A DNA stretch of 20,887 bases, taken from positions 1-20,887 of the forward strand of contig JACPXS010000094.1 of assembly GCA_016196415.1 (NCBI GenBank), written 5' to 3'. Each line of letters starts with the position of its first letter. Position 1 is the stretch's first letter. This stretch comes from Candidatus Omnitrophota bacterium. GTDB lineage: Bacteria; Omnitrophota; Koll11; Aquiviventales; Aquiviventaceae. The notes below the pieces were generated by a model. That model did no database searches. It saw only the letters and a program-made list of their open reading frames with translations, and was not told the origin of the DNA. The position numbers and the translations under genes are program-made. Positions 1-7,821 of the stretch are shown piece by piece.

Positions 1-48
1 AACCAGGCTGAGGAAGAAACACCAGGACGTCCCGCGCGCCATCCGCAT
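1..48 (-). CDS. Possible start of a further gene, cut by the window edge
   Basis: On the minus strand an ATG at 48 opens a frame that stays open to the window edge and reads MRMARGTSWCFFLSLV, a short basic start followed by a hydrophobic run, like the beginning of a signal peptide or membrane anchor. A second ATG lies at 42. It is codirectional with the heptosyltransferase ending at 140, about 90 bp upstream, and could continue the LPS cluster. Only 16 codons are visible, so function cannot be assigned and the call may be wrong. Confidence 0.3.
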   Translation of the reverse strand, partial: MRMARGTSWCFFLSLV

Positions 49-139
49 GGCCCTATTTAATCGGGAAAGCTGCCAAAAGTCAATCGCACGCAGGCGGAGG
101 TCATGGTCACGTACGGCGGGTGACGCGGGGGCAACCCCA

Positions 140-1252
140 TCAAGATTGGGGAGCGTTCTTAGCGAGAACCTGGATGGCGGCGCGGGAGACGTCCTCGACG
201 CTCAGCGAGGCCAGGCACAGAAAGCCGATGTCGCAGTTCTGCGCAAGACACGTCACGCAGCCGACGTCTTTCTGCAAGATGACGTGCCCTTCCCCAAGCG
301 GACCCCAGCGGCGCGAGGAGAGTCCGCGCTGGTTGCGGCCGAAGATCGCGACGACCGGCGTGCCGACTGCCGCCGCGACGTGCACCGGGCCTGAATCGTT
401 CGAAATGAGGAGGGCGCACCGCTGGAGCAACGCGGCCAGCTCAGCAACCGACAGCTTCCCGGCAAGATTGAGCGCACGATGGCGCATGGCCCCTTCCACC
501 GCGCGCGCAGGCCCGATTTCCGCAACGCCTGCGACCAACACCACCTGGACGTTCACCTGCTCGATCAGCCGGTCAGCCACCTCGGCAAACCGCTCAGGCA
601 TCCATCGTTTGGACGGACAGCTCGCGGCGGGATGGATCGCGACCACGCGAGCCGTCGCGTTGAAGCCCTGGTCGGTCAGCACGCTGGCGAGACGCTCCTG
701 AGCGCCGGCCTGAACGGACACCAGCGGATGTGGGCGTCCAGGGTGGAGGCCGAAGATGCGCAACAACTCAAGCGTATACTCCGCTTCATGTTTGTCCCCG
801 CGCTGCTTTCGATGAGGCAGGCGATGCGTCAGCAGCCACGCGCTCTTCCGGTTGTAGCCGATCCGCACTGGAATGCCCGCAAGCCGGGGGATCCAATGCG
901 AGCGGTTGGTCGGATGGAGGATCAGCGCCGTGTCAAACGCGTAGCGCCTGAGCCCGCGGGCAAATCGCACCGTGCCCAAGAGACTCCGCTGAGCCCCCTC
1001 TTTCTCATAGACAATGACCTCATTCAGCGAGGGATGGCCCGCCACGACATCGCGGCAGGCCGGGCGGACCATCATGGCAATAAACGCGTGCGGAACGTGC
1101 TCACGCAGCGCCTGCAGCACAGGCGTGGAGAGGACGACGTCGCCGAGGCGGTCGAGCCGAATGACCAGAATCCGCTTCGGCGCAGGGACACAAGGCATGG
1201 GGGCAGCCTCGCGGTCCTGCCCTTCGACCCTGAGTTCCCATCGGGGATTCAT
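140..1252 (-). CDS. GT9 heptosyltransferase, WaaF/WaaC-like
   Basis: This 370-residue protein is a glycosyltransferase family 9 enzyme, a GT-B fold group that adds heptose from ADP-heptose to the inner LPS core at the cytoplasmic face of the inner membrane. The N-terminal domain begins near residue 27 with RLDRLGDVVLSTP; Asp38 sits where the family has its catalytic Asp. The C-terminal domain has HPAASCPSKRW (207-217) and SNDSGPVHVAAAVGTP (284-299), the nucleotide-sugar loop. A Cys cluster (C332, C335, C340, C346) near the C-terminus recurs in other GT9 proteins here. The ATG at 1252 overlaps the TGA of the upstream GT9 gene as ATGA, which supports this start and translational coupling, although Met19 is closer to the conserved domain. 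The exact acceptor, and whether heptose or another sugar is added, cannot be read from sequence. Confidence 0.88.
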   Translation of the reverse strand: MNPRWELRVEGQDREAAPMPCVPAPKRILVIRLDRLGDVVLSTPVLQALREHVPHAFIAMMVRPACRDVVAGHPSLNEVIVYEKEGAQRSLLGTVRFARGLRRYAFDTALILHPTNRSHWIPRLAGIPVRIGYNRKSAWLLTHRLPHRKQRGDKHEAEYTLELLRIFGLHPGRPHPLVSVQAGAQERLASVLTDQGFNATARVVAIHPAASCPSKRWMPERFAEVADRLIEQVNVQVVLVAGVAEIGPARAVEGAMRHRALNLAGKLSVAELAALLQRCALLISNDSGPVHVAAAVGTPVVAIFGRNQRGLSSRRWGPLGEGHVILQKDVGCVTCLAQNCDIGFLCLASLSVEDVSRAAIQVLAKNAPQS

Positions 1253-2325
1253 CCGCGCTGCTCCAAGAACGTGACGGCGGCCTCATACACCTCGTCGGGG
1301 GGAATGAACCGCATGCACTCGTGGTTGAGCGGGCAGAGCGACAGCTCACAGGGGGAGCAGAAGAGCCGGCGGCGAATCGTGCGGCTCGGATCCGCGGTGG
1401 GGCCGTATTTGGCGGCATCGGTCGGCCCGAAGACCGCCACCGTCGGGACCCCGACCGCGGAAGCCAGGTGGAGCGAGGCCGAGTCGTTCGTGATCACCAC
1501 GCGGGCCCGCTGCATCAACGCGCCGAGCTGCCGAATGGTCGTCAGCCCCACCGCGCTATGGGCTCGGTGATCCATCAACTCCACGATCGACTCCACGATG
1601 GGCTCCTCATCCGGCTCGCCGGAAAAGATCACGGTGACGCCGCGTTCCTGGATGAGCCGATCGGCCACGCGCGCAATCCCCTCCGCCGTCCAGCGCTTGA
1701 TGTGGCTGCGAGCGCCTGGGCAGATCACCACGACGGTTCTTTGCGCATCCTCCAGGCGCCATCGCCTCCAGAGTCCGTCGACATGCGCCCGTTCCTTTGG
1801 CCCGCACCACACGGAGCCGCCATCCGCTGCCGCTGCGGAGGCGCGCTGGAGCCCTGGGTCCTGAACGCGGATCTCCGGCGCTTGGATGCGGAGCTTCCAG
1901 AGATGCCGATCGCGCATATGCGGCACGGCCCGCGGAGGCTGCAGGAGATAGCGCCATGCTCTGAGCGGCTTCAGGAGGAGCGGGTAGAGCGTATGACGAA
2001 GATCGACCACGAGGTGCGGATGATACCGCCACAGGACCAGGGCCAGCTTGAGCCGCCCCGCAAGCGCATCGAATTGATCCAGATCCGTGAGCGTGTGAAC
2101 GCGCGGATCCTCAATGAAGAGGGCCCTTGCGCGCGAGCCCACGATGAGGGCGAGGTGCGCCGAAGGGTCATGCCGATGGAGCGCTGCGACCACCGGGCTC
2201 ATCAGAATGGCATCGCCGATATTCGAGGGGCCGATGACGAGGAATCGCCTGCCCGTGGCCTGGAGTCCGGAGGATGCCGCAGGCGTCTTGGGTTCACCCG
2301 CGCTCCCTTGTGGGCCCCACCTCAT
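1249..2325 (-). CDS. GT9 heptosyltransferase, WaaF-like
   Basis: This is a second GT9 protein, 358 residues from the chosen start. GPSNIGDAILMSP (residues 32-44) carries the family Gly-Asp, and a later TNDSASLHLASAVGVP segment matches the donor-binding loop. The Cys cluster CSPCELSLCPLNHEC lies near the C-terminus. The open frame extends upstream to 2421, but the ATG at 2325 overlaps the TGA of the preceding gene (ATGA, 2322-2325), and the extra N-terminal residues look like read-through of that gene in another frame, so 2325 is preferred. It is co-transcribed with the GT9 genes on both sides. Its place in core assembly is inferred from the cluster; the acceptor is unknown. Confidence 0.87.
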   Translation of the reverse strand: MRWGPQGSAGEPKTPAASSGLQATGRRFLVIGPSNIGDAILMSPVVAALHRHDPSAHLALIVGSRARALFIEDPRVHTLTDLDQFDALAGRLKLALVLWRYHPHLVVDLRHTLYPLLLKPLRAWRYLLQPPRAVPHMRDRHLWKLRIQAPEIRVQDPGLQRASAAAADGGSVWCGPKERAHVDGLWRRWRLEDAQRTVVVICPGARSHIKRWTAEGIARVADRLIQERGVTVIFSGEPDEEPIVESIVELMDHRAHSAVGLTTIRQLGALMQRARVVITNDSASLHLASAVGVPTVAVFGPTDAAKYGPTADPSRTIRRRLFCSPCELSLCPLNHECMRFIPPDEVYEAAVTFLEQRG

Positions 2326-3413
2326 GAGGGCCGCTCCAGCAGCGTGGCCGCCGCGCCGTAGGCTTCTTCGACGGTAATCGCCTCCATTCCCACGTGGGGG
2401 GGGCGATGTGGACGGAAGCACGGAATCTCAGGACAGCAGTCAGGATGGTGCACGACGATGGTTCGCGTCGGATCGCCAAGCGGACCCGTCAACGCGGGTG
2501 CGGTGGGTCCGTAGAGCGCCACTACCGGCCGGCGCAGCGCAGCGGCCATATGCAAGACGCCGGTATCGTTGGACACCACCAGGCGCGCTTGCTCCAGCAA
2601 CGCGCCGAGCTGGCGCAACGTCGTCTGCCCCGCCATGACGGTCGCGGGCTGTCGCATCCCTTTGTTGACCGCGCCGGCTAAGGCAAGATCGGCTGGTCCT
2701 CCGGTGATCATCACCTGGGCGTGGTGCGCGCCGGCCAGACGATCCCCCAGCTGCGCGAAGCGCTGGGCCGACCAGCGCTTGTGAAACCAGTTCGCCCCCG
2801 GATGCAGGACGATCAGCGGCCCGCCGGTTGCGCAATGCGGCGTGCTCAACCGCGCGCGGGCCTCCGCTCGTTCCTCCTCGCTCACGAAGTACTCGTAAGC
2901 GGTCAGCGTGGCGGGGCGGCTGACCGCGGCGAGCAGCGGCAGGTAGGTCGCGGCTTTATGCCTCGAGTGCTGCGCGATCGACTCGCCAGGCTGCTGGGTT
3001 CGCCCCGCGCGCTTCAAGGCCTCCGCGGTGGAAGGAGGCGCCGCCGGCACGCGATGCGTCAGGAGCCAACCGCTCTTGGAGTTCGCAAAGCCAATCCGCT
3101 TGGGAATGCCTGCCAGGTTCAGCAGCAGCGAACGCGAGAGGCTCTTGCGGAGCATGAAGGCGGCGTCGAAGGCTTCGGCGCGCAAGCTCGCGATGAGCCG
3201 CCGCTTGCCCCAGACGGAGCGATGCCGTCCCCGTTCGTCGTACTCCAGCAGGGCATTCACATGAGGGTTCTGGAGAAGGATCTCTCGGCACTGCGGCCAG
3301 CCCAGGGTCGCGATCCACGCCTCGGGGTGCCGCTCCCGCAGCGCCTTGAGAAACGGGGTGACGAACAGCGTTTCGCCGAACCAGTTCGGCAGCACCACGA
3401 GGATTCGGTTCAT
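2322..3413 (-). CDS. waaF: LPS heptosyltransferase II-like protein (GT9)
   Basis: This GT9 protein (363 residues) resembles heptosyltransferase II: it starts directly with MNRILVVLPNWFGETLFVTP, has a long N-domain with the RIGFANSKSGWLLTHRVP segment, HPGANWFHKRW for the donor domain, and SNDTGVLHMAAALRRP followed by ALYGPT. The usual Gly-Asp of GT9 enzymes is Gly-Glu here (Glu14), read clearly as GAA. The C-terminal Cys cluster is reduced (CCPEIPC) and lacks the last Cys seen in its neighbours. The frame extends to 3455, but the ATG at 3413 gives the canonical family start. Its stop overlaps the next start as ATGA. It probably transfers a heptose to the inner core; the name waaF is by resemblance only. 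Confidence 0.82.
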   Translation of the reverse strand: MNRILVVLPNWFGETLFVTPFLKALRERHPEAWIATLGWPQCREILLQNPHVNALLEYDERGRHRSVWGKRRLIASLRAEAFDAAFMLRKSLSRSLLLNLAGIPKRIGFANSKSGWLLTHRVPAAPPSTAEALKRAGRTQQPGESIAQHSRHKAATYLPLLAAVSRPATLTAYEYFVSEEERAEARARLSTPHCATGGPLIVLHPGANWFHKRWSAQRFAQLGDRLAGAHHAQVMITGGPADLALAGAVNKGMRQPATVMAGQTTLRQLGALLEQARLVVSNDTGVLHMAAALRRPVVALYGPTAPALTGPLGDPTRTIVVHHPDCCPEIPCFRPHRPPHVGMEAITVEEAYGAAATLLERPS

Positions 3414-3511
3414 CGCCGGCCGCACCCAGCATGAACGGCCTTCACCAGAGCGCAAAGGTTCCCGAGGCTCAGATCAGGGGGGATGCAAAGAAGGCGCATC
3501 GTGGCGGCGCG

Positions 3512-5686
3512 TCAGCGCGTTGACGAGGAGGCGCGTGGAGGAATCACGGTGGTGGATGGCGGTCCGCCGGCCGCCGGAGAAGACGCGTGGGCGGAGGACT
3601 CCGAGTCCGCGAGCCATCCCAACACCGCGCTGAGCACTTCCACCGCGCTGATCCGCTTCATGCACGCGTGAGTGATCGTCCGGCAACGGGTGGCGTAGCA
3701 CGGGCTGCACGCCACATCTTTCTTGATCACCGTACCTGTAAACGTCGGCGGCAGGTGGCGTTTGGGATCCGTCGGACCGAACAGGGCGACGGTGGGAGTG
3801 CCCACCACGGCGGCGAGATGCAGCGACGACGAGTCGTGGGCGAGAAAGGCATCGCAGCGTCTGATGAGACACGCCAGCTCCAGCAAGCTGGTCTGGCCAA
3901 TGACCACTAGGGGCCGTGTCTTGGTGAGTTTCGACAGCGCTTCGCCGAGCGGCCGCTCCTCAGGCCCGCCGGTGACCACCACGCGAATGCCGCGCTGGGT
4001 GAGCGCATCGCAGACAGACGCCCACCGCTTCAGCTCCCAGCGCTTGGTCTTCCATCGGCCGCTGCCGCCCGGATGAACCCCCACGAGTTGCGTCGTCCCC
4101 TGGCGCGCCAGAGGCTCAAGCAGCTGCCTGGCGCGCTCGTCATCGCGCGCTGAGGGCCACAGCTCCAACGCCTCCCCATCGGGCATGATCCCAGCCTGCT
4201 TCAAGAGATAGTGCTGATGCGCGATGGGAGCCAGCACGACGCGCGGCAGCCGTACGCCGCGGTTCAGTAGCCAGCCAAGCTTTCTCCGGTAGCCGATCCG
4301 CACCGGGATCCCCGCCCACCAGGCCATCAGATGAGTCTTGCGGCTGTTTTGCAGGTCCACCGAGAGATCGAACCGCCCTTGGCGAAGCCGCCGGATGAAT
4401 GCGGCATGGCGCACCACCCCATGGTCTTTGCGCTTGGGGTCGAAGATCTGGATGTCGTTGAGATACGGGCATCGCGCCACCACTTCATAGGCCGATCGCC
4501 CGACGACCAAAGTGAGATGTCCTCTCGGAAACCGCCGCCGAATCGCTCGAAGGCTTGGCGTGGAGAGAATGACGTCTCCCAGCGCGCTCAGCTTCCAAAT
4601 GAGTACGCGGGGCCGGTGCAAGCATTCGTCATACACGGCCAGCGTGCGCTCAACCATCCGAGCGGCCGTCCACTCCGCTTCAACCCGTTGGCGGCCCGCC
4701 TCGACGCACCGCTGGCGCAGCGCCGGGTCGTTGATGAATCGCCCAATGGCCTCGGCCAAGGCCTGCGGGTCGCGCGGCGGAACCAGCAACCCGCTGCGGC
4801 CGTCCTCAATGAGCTCGGCCAGCGCGCCGACGCGCGAGGCCACGACAGGACGCCCCACCGCCTGGGCCTCGATCACGCTGCGGCCGAAGGATTCCGGATA
4901 GGTCGACGGCACGATGAGCAGATCCATGGAGGCGATCACCGCCGGGATATCATGACGGATGCCCAGCCACTCGACGGCCTCCTGCAGCCTCTCGTGGGCG
5001 ATGAGCGAGTCAAGCGCCCGTCTGGCCGGCGCATCGGGACGATCGCCGACAAGGCAGAGGGTCACCGGCACGCCGTGGCGGCGCAAGCGGGCGCACGCGC
5101 GCAGCGCGACGGCCTGACCCTTGAGCGGGCTCAATCGCCCGATGAGCCCGATCCGCCATGGCCCCTCGTGATTCGGCGAAGGCGGGTGGAAGGCAAATTC
5201 GTCCACGTCGACGCCGCGGGGGATAACTCGAATTCGGTCTTTCGGCGCGCGAAACTGCTCCACGAGATAGCGGCCCAACGCCTCCGACGGCACAATCACC
5301 AGCCGCCCCCAGACCATGACCCGCGAGGCAAGATGCGGACGATAGAACCCGTGCGCGGTGGTGACAAACGGCCGCTGTGTCCATCGAGCGGCCGCGAACC
5401 CGATCCAGCCGGGGACCCGCGATCGGGCATGGACGAGATCGACGCCGGTTGACCGGATGAGTTGGACGACAGCCGGGATGCACGACCCGATGGCCGCAAG
5501 CGACTTCTCATGGACCGGTAGCCGGTAGTGCCTCGCGCCAAGCTGAGTCAGCCGCTCCACCAGCGGGCCTCCCGAGGAGACCACGCTGACCCGGTGCCCG
5601 CACGCGAGCAGGCCCCTGGTCAGATCCAGGACCCCCCGCTCCACGCCACCGACTTCCAACGAAGGAAGCAACTGCAACACGTGCAT
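3512..5686 (-). CDS. Bifunctional glycosyltransferase: GT4 fused to GT9
   Basis: This 724-residue protein contains two complete glycosyltransferases. Residues 1 to about 355 are GT4: LPSLEVGGVERGVLDL near the start, VIPRGVDVDEF (154-164), GLIGRLSPLKG (180-190), and the retaining E-x7-E motif ESFGRSVIE (E265, E273). Residues 359-724 are GT9: IWKLSALGDVILSTP with Asp371, HPGGSGRWKTKRW, AHDSSSLHLAAVVGTP, and the CSPCYATRC Cys cluster. The linker at 350-360 is very short. No strong Shine-Dalgarno precedes the ATG at 5686; the MHVLQLLPSLEVGGVE start is typical of GT4. It sits between an acyltransferase fusion and three GT9 genes, so it probably adds two successive sugars to the LPS core. A sequencing artefact joining two genes is unlikely because the frame is clean across the junction. 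Donor sugars are unknown. Confidence 0.88.
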   Translation of the reverse strand: MHVLQLLPSLEVGGVERGVLDLTRGLLACGHRVSVVSSGGPLVERLTQLGARHYRLPVHEKSLAAIGSCIPAVVQLIRSTGVDLVHARSRVPGWIGFAAARWTQRPFVTTAHGFYRPHLASRVMVWGRLVIVPSEALGRYLVEQFRAPKDRIRVIPRGVDVDEFAFHPPSPNHEGPWRIGLIGRLSPLKGQAVALRACARLRRHGVPVTLCLVGDRPDAPARRALDSLIAHERLQEAVEWLGIRHDIPAVIASMDLLIVPSTYPESFGRSVIEAQAVGRPVVASRVGALAELIEDGRSGLLVPPRDPQALAEAIGRFINDPALRQRCVEAGRQRVEAEWTAARMVERTLAVYDECLHRPRVLIWKLSALGDVILSTPSLRAIRRRFPRGHLTLVVGRSAYEVVARCPYLNDIQIFDPKRKDHGVVRHAAFIRRLRQGRFDLSVDLQNSRKTHLMAWWAGIPVRIGYRRKLGWLLNRGVRLPRVVLAPIAHQHYLLKQAGIMPDGEALELWPSARDDERARQLLEPLARQGTTQLVGVHPGGSGRWKTKRWELKRWASVCDALTQRGIRVVVTGGPEERPLGEALSKLTKTRPLVVIGQTSLLELACLIRRCDAFLAHDSSSLHLAAVVGTPTVALFGPTDPKRHLPPTFTGTVIKKDVACSPCYATRCRTITHACMKRISAVEVLSAVLGWLADSESSAHASSPAAGGPPSTTVIPPRASSSTR

Positions 5687-5698
5687 GAAGGCTACGTC

Positions 5699-5786
5699 CG
5701 TTTCACGTGCAACGTGTAACGGTTACCGTGAAGAATCCAATCGCCCATCAGGGCTTCCCTTCCGTGACACGTTCCACGTTCCACGA
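5699..5786. repeat. Imperfect inverted repeat between acyltransferase and GT4-GT9 genes
   Basis: The left arm (5699-5722, CGTTTCACGTGCAACGTG and on) and right arm (5763-5786, CGTGACACGTTCCACG and on) are imperfect reverse complements, each made of repeated ACGT-containing units. The element fills most of the 113-bp gap and lies in the leader of the GT4-GT9 gene. No T-tract follows, so it is not a standard intrinsic terminator. It could be a dispersed palindromic repeat or an operator; I see no target duplication. Confidence 0.5.
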
Positions 5787-5799
5787 GAGGAGGTGTTGC

Positions 5800-7821
5800 T
5801 CAAAGCAGTTTAGAAACGGCGTGCCGGACGAGGGCGTCGTTGTCCAGCCGCTTGGGCGCGTGCCGCTGGCCCAGGCTCTCCTGGATCGCCTGGGCCAGGG
5901 CCGCCACCGGCACCAGCCGCGCATAGCCCTCGCGGGCCAGGTCGCGCAGGAACCGTTGCGGCTTGGTCAGCGTTGAGGCGTTCGCTCGACGAGGCGGTTC
6001 CACTGCTAGCACGCGCGCCGGGCTTGCGCACGCTTCTGACACCATCGATACGCTTTCGCCGGTTACCACGGCCACGTCGGCTGAGCCGAGCATGCCCTCC
6101 ATGGTGCCGTCAAGCGGATCGCGGGTCGCCAGGAGGCACAGCCGGCATCTGGAGTCATGGCTGAGCCGCTCCGCGAGCAGCCGCTCAACCGGCGCTGCGG
6201 TGCGGCGCGAGGTGGTCACCAGGTACCAGCCATCGATGCGCTCGCAGGCCGTCTTGACCTGCGCCAGGAGCGCCTCCACAAACGCCTGGTTCACCTCGTA
6301 GTGGAGCGTATCGCCGCCGAGGAACACCGCGACGACCGGATGGGGCTCATGCAGATCTCCTCCTTGCCCTGGTGAGGTCGGAACGCTCGCTTGAGCGGCG
6401 CGTGGGTCGTTTCGAGCCGGCGCACTCGAACGCGCCATACGGAAGCTTGGATGGCGCTGGAGGCGCTGCCGTGACTGAAGGAACTCCTCATCTGATATCC
6501 GAGGAGTGAGCGCGCCCAAGGTCCGCACGATGTTCGGCCGCTTGGGAAGCCGATCGTGCCGCGGGGCAATAACGAGATCGAACCGGCTGGCCGGCAGCGG
6601 TGCCGGGTTCATCATCACGACGGACTTCGCGCCGTTGGCGCGGCTCCAGAGGACGTTCACCGGCGCCGTCGAGGCCCCGCAGGAAATGATGACATCGGCG
6701 TAGCAGCCAAGCAAGGCCGACGCCGTTTCCGGCGCCAGCGCCCACTCAAGGCAGCGGATCCCGCTCATCCCAGCGGGCAGCCACCAGCTCCAAAGCAGCG
6801 CCATCGCTCGGCCCGCGCGGTTGCGGTACCTGACCTCAATCACGCGGTGGGTGAGTGCTGGGTGATACTCCCGCAAGGCGTCGACGATGGCGAGGGACTG
6901 TTTCACGTGCCCGAGCTTCCCGTCGCTACAGATGAGTGCTCGTCTGGCGGGGGTGCGCTTCCACCGTTTATGCATCCACAGCCACTGCCCGGGATCCTCT
7001 CGAATGTGGCGCGCCAGCACGGCCGCAAACGACTCCACGCCGATGCGGACGGCGGTTGCCCGATCGGCGTGTTCCGGGAGCGTGAGGGGAGGCTCAACCA
7101 CCAGTCGATGGAACGGTCCGCGCGCGCGGTGGATGAACGCCGGCACGATGACGGCTCCCTTTCGGTGAGCCAGCTCGAACGGCCCGGTCGCAAAGAGCGC
7201 CGGCCGGCCGAAGAAGTCCGCCAAGATCCCCTGGCGGCTGGCCTGGTCACCGACGATGCCGATGAGCTGCCGGTGATCCAATGCCGCGATCAGCTGTTTC
7301 ATCGCGCCGCCCTTGTGGACAATCCGGCAGCCTTTTGACTCGCGATAGGACACCAGGAGGCGATAGAGCTTCGGGAGCTTGTTCTGCGCCCGGGCAAGCG
7401 CCGTGACGGGATGGCCTTTCAACGCCGCCACAATGGACGAGAGCTCCCAGTTTCCATAGTGCCCCGTGAGCAGGATCACGGGTCTGCCGGAGGCGATGGC
7501 GCGCTCCACGTGAGCCAGCCCGTCGATCGTGACGTAGCGATCGACGTACGCTTCATCGATCACCGGCAACCGCAAGAGCTCCACCATGCCGGCGCCCAGC
7601 TGCCGGTAACAGGCGAGGATGATCCGGCGCGCAGCATTGGGAGAAAGCGTCCCATCAAACGCGGCTCGGAGATTGCGTAATCCGATCTGCGTCCGCTTGG
7701 ACTGCAGCCGTGCCGCGACAAGGCCGAGCCGCTCGCCGACCCAAATCGCAAGCGAAGGGGGCACGCGGCAGAGGAAACCGCTTGCGGTTCTAACAAGCGC
7801 GCACGCCAGCCAATCGAGCAT
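5800..7821 (-). CDS. LpxL-like lipid A acyltransferase fused to an ELM1-family domain
   Basis: Residues 1 to about 290 are an LpxL/HtrB-type late acyltransferase, which adds an acyl chain to Kdo-lipid A precursors: GHYGNWEL holds the H-x4-E catalytic pair (H121, E126), and WMHKRWK (282-288) matches the family C-terminal motif. Residues 293-673 match the ELM1 family (DUF1022, named for a plant mitochondrial fission protein): ICSDGKLGHVKQS (297-309), MNPAPLP, VAVFLGG and VTGESVSMVSEA. A low-complexity linker near 450-498 interrupts the ELM1 part. The start overlaps the end of lpxK by 32 bp, with GGGGAAGAAG at 7828-7837 as a good ribosome site 6 nt before the ATG. ELM1-type domains have a glycosyltransferase-like fold, so a second LPS-modifying activity is plausible but unproven. 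Confidence 0.88.
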   Translation of the reverse strand: MLDWLACALVRTASGFLCRVPPSLAIWVGERLGLVAARLQSKRTQIGLRNLRAAFDGTLSPNAARRIILACYRQLGAGMVELLRLPVIDEAYVDRYVTIDGLAHVERAIASGRPVILLTGHYGNWELSSIVAALKGHPVTALARAQNKLPKLYRLLVSYRESKGCRIVHKGGAMKQLIAALDHRQLIGIVGDQASRQGILADFFGRPALFATGPFELAHRKGAVIVPAFIHRARGPFHRLVVEPPLTLPEHADRATAVRIGVESFAAVLARHIREDPGQWLWMHKRWKRTPARRALICSDGKLGHVKQSLAIVDALREYHPALTHRVIEVRYRNRAGRAMALLWSWWLPAGMSGIRCLEWALAPETASALLGCYADVIISCGASTAPVNVLWSRANGAKSVVMMNPAPLPASRFDLVIAPRHDRLPKRPNIVRTLGALTPRISDEEFLQSRQRLQRHPSFRMARSSAPARNDPRAAQASVPTSPGQGGDLHEPHPVVAVFLGGDTLHYEVNQAFVEALLAQVKTACERIDGWYLVTTSRRTAAPVERLLAERLSHDSRCRLCLLATRDPLDGTMEGMLGSADVAVVTGESVSMVSEACASPARVLAVEPPRRANASTLTKPQRFLRDLAREGYARLVPVAALAQAIQESLGQRHAPKRLDNDALVRHAVSKLL

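Noticed and set aside
479..1570. Long + strand open frames opposite the GT9 genes (also 1321-2361, 2721-3434, 4331-5452)
   Set aside because: All lie across well-supported minus-strand glycosyltransferases and show no recognisable motifs.
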